From: Candidatus Microgenomates bacterium
GTDB lineage: Bacteria > Patescibacteriota > Dojkabacteria > SC72
Assembly (NCBI GenBank): GCA_012797935.1
Contig: JAAZOC010000052.1
Coordinates: forward strand, 1-41,034
Direction of reading: 5' to 3'
Length of the DNA: 41,034 bases
In this document: piece after piece, positions 38,651-41,034 of the stretch
Layout of the letters: every line of letters begins with the position of its first letter
Position numbering within the stretch: position 1 is the stretch's first letter
Made by a program: the position numbers and the translations under genes
Notes under the pieces: model-generated
Seen by the model: only the letters and a program-made list of their open reading frames with translations
The model's database searches: none
What the model was told of the DNA's origin: nothing

Positions 38651-39919
38651 ATGATAGATATTAGAAGGATATTAGACTCTAGAGAAGAGGTTGAAAAGGG
38701 TCTTCTCAAAAGATTGAGCAAAGAAGATTTCAGTCTTGATGAGATAGTATCTATCTACGAGGAGAAGAAAAAAGTGCAACTAGATTTTGATACAAAGAGG
38801 GCACAGCAGAATCAATACAACGATAAAATGGCGAAGGAGGATAAGGGTAGTGAGAATTTTAAAAAGCTTTTAGAAGATTTAAAAACAAAAGCAAAAGAAG
38901 TTAAGGAATTAGAAGAAAAACTAAGGGAGTTGGAAAGTAAATTACAGAGCAAATTAGAGGTACTTCCAAATATTCCAGATGAGGATGTTGTTGCTGGTGG
39001 TAAAGAAGCAAATGAGGTTGTTAAGATGGTAGGTGAGAAGCCAGTGTTTGATTTTGAAATAAAGGATCATGTAGAGCTTGGTAAAAAACATGATATTTTT
39101 GATTTTGAAAGAGCTACAAAAATATCTGGAAATAATTTCAGTATGTATAAGGGTCTTGGTGCTAGATTGGAGTGGGCACTAATTAACTATTTCATTTCAA
39201 AGCATTTAGAAGCTGGGTATGAGATGATTATTCCTCCTAATTTAGTTACTAGAGATTCTGCATATGCTGCAGGACAACTTCCTAAGTTTGAAGAGGATGT
39301 TTATTGGATTCAAGATGGTTTGTGTTTGGTACCAACAGCTGAAACTGTTTTAACCAATCTTTACAAGGATGAAATTCTTGATGAGAAAGATTTGCCAAGG
39401 AAATTCTTTGCATATACTCCTTGCTATAGAAGAGAAGCTGGTAGTTACAGAGCTAATGAAAAAGGTTTGATTAGAATGCATCAATTCAATAAAGTTGAAA
39501 TGTATCAGTTTACTTCTGAGGAGCAATCTCCAAAGGCATTTGAGGAGCTTGTGAGTCGTGCAGAAGAGCTTGTTGCAGGTTTAGGCTTACATTACAGATT
39601 AGTAAAATTGGCAGCTGGAGATTGTTCTGCAGGGGCTGCAAGGACTGTTGATGTTGAAATATATCTCCCTTCTATTGATCAGTATTATGAAGTAAGTTCT
39701 GTTTCCAATGTAAGAGAATATCAGAGTAGAAGAGGAAATATGAGATACAAACCAAGTGACGGTGGTAAATTGAAATATATGCATACTTTAAATGGTTCAG
39801 GTTTGGCAACAAGTAGACTAATGGTGGGTATAATTGAATCATATCAACAGAAGGATGGTTCAATATTAATTCCAGAGGTGCTTAGACCATTTATGGGTGG
39901 TGTAGATAAAATATCATAA
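38651..39919 (+). CDS. serS: Seryl-tRNA synthetase
   Basis: SerRS charges tRNA-Ser. The N-terminal long coiled coil (about residues 28-105) binds the tRNA's long variable arm. Motif 2 is FFAYTPCYRREAGSYRANEK (about 256-275), and motif 3 includes LNGSGLATSRLMVGIIESYQ near the end. LVPTAETVLTNLYKDEIL and EVSSVSNVREYQSRRGNMRY are also canonical. Its 422 residues are normal. It has a good promoter of its own. It is followed 7 nt later by the 2H phosphoesterase-like gene. Confidence 0.97.
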   Translation: MIDIRRILDSREEVEKGLLKRLSKEDFSLDEIVSIYEEKKKVQLDFDTKRAQQNQYNDKMAKEDKGSENFKKLLEDLKTKAKEVKELEEKLRELESKLQSKLEVLPNIPDEDVVAGGKEANEVVKMVGEKPVFDFEIKDHVELGKKHDIFDFERATKISGNNFSMYKGLGARLEWALINYFISKHLEAGYEMIIPPNLVTRDSAYAAGQLPKFEEDVYWIQDGLCLVPTAETVLTNLYKDEILDEKDLPRKFFAYTPCYRREAGSYRANEKGLIRMHQFNKVEMYQFTSEEQSPKAFEELVSRAEELVAGLGLHYRLVKLAAGDCSAGAARTVDVEIYLPSIDQYYEVSSVSNVREYQSRRGNMRYKPSDGGKLKYMHTLNGSGLATSRLMVGIIESYQQKDGSILIPEVLRPFMGGVDKIS

Positions 39920-39926
39920 AAGAAAT

Positions 39927-40502
39927 ATGAACTATTTCTTAGGTTTCTTTCCTAGTGACGATGCTAGAGATGGTATTAAAAAGGCTGTCAGAGAAGTCGG
40001 AAAATGCTTCGATGGTTTTGATATTCCGGTAAGATGGATTGAACCAGATATGTATCAGATGACTGTGTTAAATCTTGGTAATAGTATGCCATTCTTTAAA
40101 CTTTGGTATTACAAATACAAGTTAAAGCCATTCTATTTAAGAAGATTTAAGGTGAGATTCAATACTGTAAAACTTGGGATCTCCAGAAAGTACAAAGAAT
40201 TGATATATTTAGATCTCCTTGAAGGTGGTGATGAGATGAGAAAAATATTCATGGAACTTAGACATATTTTTAACCTCAAAACGGAAAATAATTTCGTACC
40301 TCATTTAACACTAGGTAGAGTTAGTAAAGATCTTACAAACCAAGAATACTCAAATGTGTGTAAAGATTTAAGTAGGGTAAGTAAAAGTATAGATATTAGT
40401 AATATTGAATTCTATATATCGAATATTGAACTTATTGGTAGTGATGAAAACGGTTACAAAGTATTAATGAACCTTAATGAAGTTGCTAATACAAAGTCAT
40501 AG
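39927..40502 (+). CDS. 2H phosphoesterase-like (LigT/ThpR) protein, half-degenerate
   Basis: The 191-residue protein begins NYFLGFFPSDDARDGIKKA and has VRWIEPDMYQMTVLNLG where LigT/ThpR proteins have WxxxxxxHLTLxFLG, and NNFVPHLTLGRV as the second HxT motif. The first catalytic His is Gln44 here, while the second (His126) is present. Two-histidine enzymes need both for cyclic phosphodiester cleavage or 2'-5' ligation, so activity is doubtful or altered. It follows serS closely and its end overlaps the convergent miaA by 49 nt. The fold assignment is moderately sure. Confidence 0.7.
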   Translation: MNYFLGFFPSDDARDGIKKAVREVGKCFDGFDIPVRWIEPDMYQMTVLNLGNSMPFFKLWYYKYKLKPFYLRRFKVRFNTVKLGISRKYKELIYLDLLEGGDEMRKIFMELRHIFNLKTENNFVPHLTLGRVSKDLTNQEYSNVCKDLSRVSKSIDISNIEFYISNIELIGSDENGYKVLMNLNEVANTKS

Positions 40503-41034
40503 CTATTTGTCCAAATAGCATTCTTATTTCTTCTAAACCAAGTCCTTTGTCTTTTGGCATATTGATTAGTATGGTTTACTATATCATTTTTTACTTCATC
40601 AATATCTTTCTTACCATCAAAATATCCATCAAATTCTTGATATCCAATTGATCTGAATGCAGGGTATATATTCAAATCTTTTTGTCTTAAATTTTTATTT
40701 TCTTCAATTAAACCATCCTCGATCATAGTATCAACCCTTTTTGATATTTTTTCTCTTAATTCTTCTTTTGGTATATCTACTACAAAGTAAAGATGATTTA
40801 AAGGAACTCCTTTTTCATTCTCTATTTCTCCTCTCCTTATGATCCTTTGTAACCTTACTGGATTCTGTCTATCACTTTCATTTAAGGTCTTGAGTATATC
40901 TTCAGGTATTAATTTCTCTAATTCTGAGACATCATTACTAAGTTCCTTTTCGATATTGTTTTCTTCCATATTTGAAAGCTTGTAATTAAAAACAACACTA
41001 TCTATATACAATCCAGTACCACCAACAATTATGG
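40454..41034 (-). CDS. miaA: tRNA dimethylallyltransferase, C-terminal part
   Basis: MiaA transfers dimethylallyl to A37 of tRNAs reading UNN codons. The frame is open at the right window edge; the first visible residues are IIVGGTGLYIDSVV, the canonical region before the tRNA-binding insertion. The insertion domain and the C-terminal IGYQEFDGYFDG and QYAKRQRTWFRRNKNAIW are classical. About 190 residues are visible; the P-loop N-terminus is beyond the window. The end overlaps the 2H gene by 49 nt on opposite strands. Confidence 0.93.
   Translation of the reverse strand, partial: IIVGGTGLYIDSVVFNYKLSNMEENNIEKELSNDVSELEKLIPEDILKTLNESDRQNPVRLQRIIRRGEIENEKGVPLNHLYFVVDIPKEELREKISKRVDTMIEDGLIEENKNLRQKDLNIYPAFRSIGYQEFDGYFDGKKDIDEVKNDIVNHTNQYAKRQRTWFRRNKNAIWTNSYDFVLATSLRFINTL

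Noticed and set aside
1..41034. Genetic code with TGA as glycine (as in Gracilibacteria/Absconditabacteria)
   Set aside because: No gene needs an in-frame TGA to reach full length, so recoding in these genes is not supported; only the absence of TGA stops remains.
1..41034. CRISPR array or prophage
   Set aside because: No regularly spaced direct repeats and no phage structural, integrase or lysis genes were seen.

Overview
This AT-rich window (roughly one third G+C by eye) looks like a chromosomal segment of a Candidate Phyla Radiation (Patescibacteria) bacterium. The evidence is a compact S10-spc-alpha ribosomal locus that lacks L30 (a CPR hallmark) and also has no L29 at its usual place, single-subunit archaeal/eukaryotic-type GlyRS, an archaeal-like UMP kinase, very short intergenic gaps, almost no Shine-Dalgarno sequences, and CPR-like LysRS and CAP-domain surface proteins. 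The exact lineage cannot be fixed from sequence alone.

Layout. 1-15216: the end of tuf, then the ribosomal super-operon (rpsJ, rplC/D/W/B, rpsS, rplV, rpsC, rplP, rpsQ, rplN/X/E, rpsN/H, rplF/R, rpsE, rplO, secY, adk, infA, rpmJ, rpsM/K/D, rpoA, rplQ, rplM, rpsI). 15225-16161: a membrane-anchored DUF4349 protein behind its own promoter with a 24-bp palindrome. 16172-16477: RNase P RNA with a strongly shortened P15-P17 region. 16505-20790: a three-gene unit of a ThiF/E1-like adenylyltransferase, a LuxI/FeeM-like GNAT acyltransferase and a polytopic GAF sensor histidine kinase; this is the most interesting part of the window. 20779-23872: fmt (reverse), then queA and tgt. 23860-24372: a 0.5-kb RAYT (IS200/Y1-like) element with inverted ends, inserted at the 3' end of tgt. 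24596-26776: rny and hup. 26884-29800: a CAP-domain surface protein, a polytopic membrane protein and a UMP-kinase-like protein. 29797-34578: greA, tRNA-Glu(CTC), trmD, a second Gre paralogue, glyQS and lysS. 34628-37593: a ParB-like protein, a small unknown protein and two ABC-2 permeases. 37590-41034: a DHH phosphoesterase, serS, a 2H phosphoesterase-like protein and the C-terminal part of miaA.

How the genes work together. Most encode translation and its accessories: ribosomal proteins, initiation (infA, fmt), aminoacylation (glyQS, lysS, serS), tRNA maturation and modification (rnpB, queA, tgt, trmD, miaA). RNA polymerase and its helpers (rpoA, two Gre factors), RNA decay (rny, a DHH phosphoesterase) and envelope proteins make up most of the rest.

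Global signals. None of the 57 genes whose stop codon lies in the window ends in TGA (37 TAA, 20 TAG), and no in-frame TGA is needed for any gene to reach family length. Promoters are often extended -10 boxes (TGNTATAAT), several lying only 6-7 nt before the start codon, which suggests leaderless mRNAs. Three convergent gene pairs share a 4-bp palindrome (TTAA or CTAG) as both stop codons. No CRISPR array, prophage or rRNA gene was seen.
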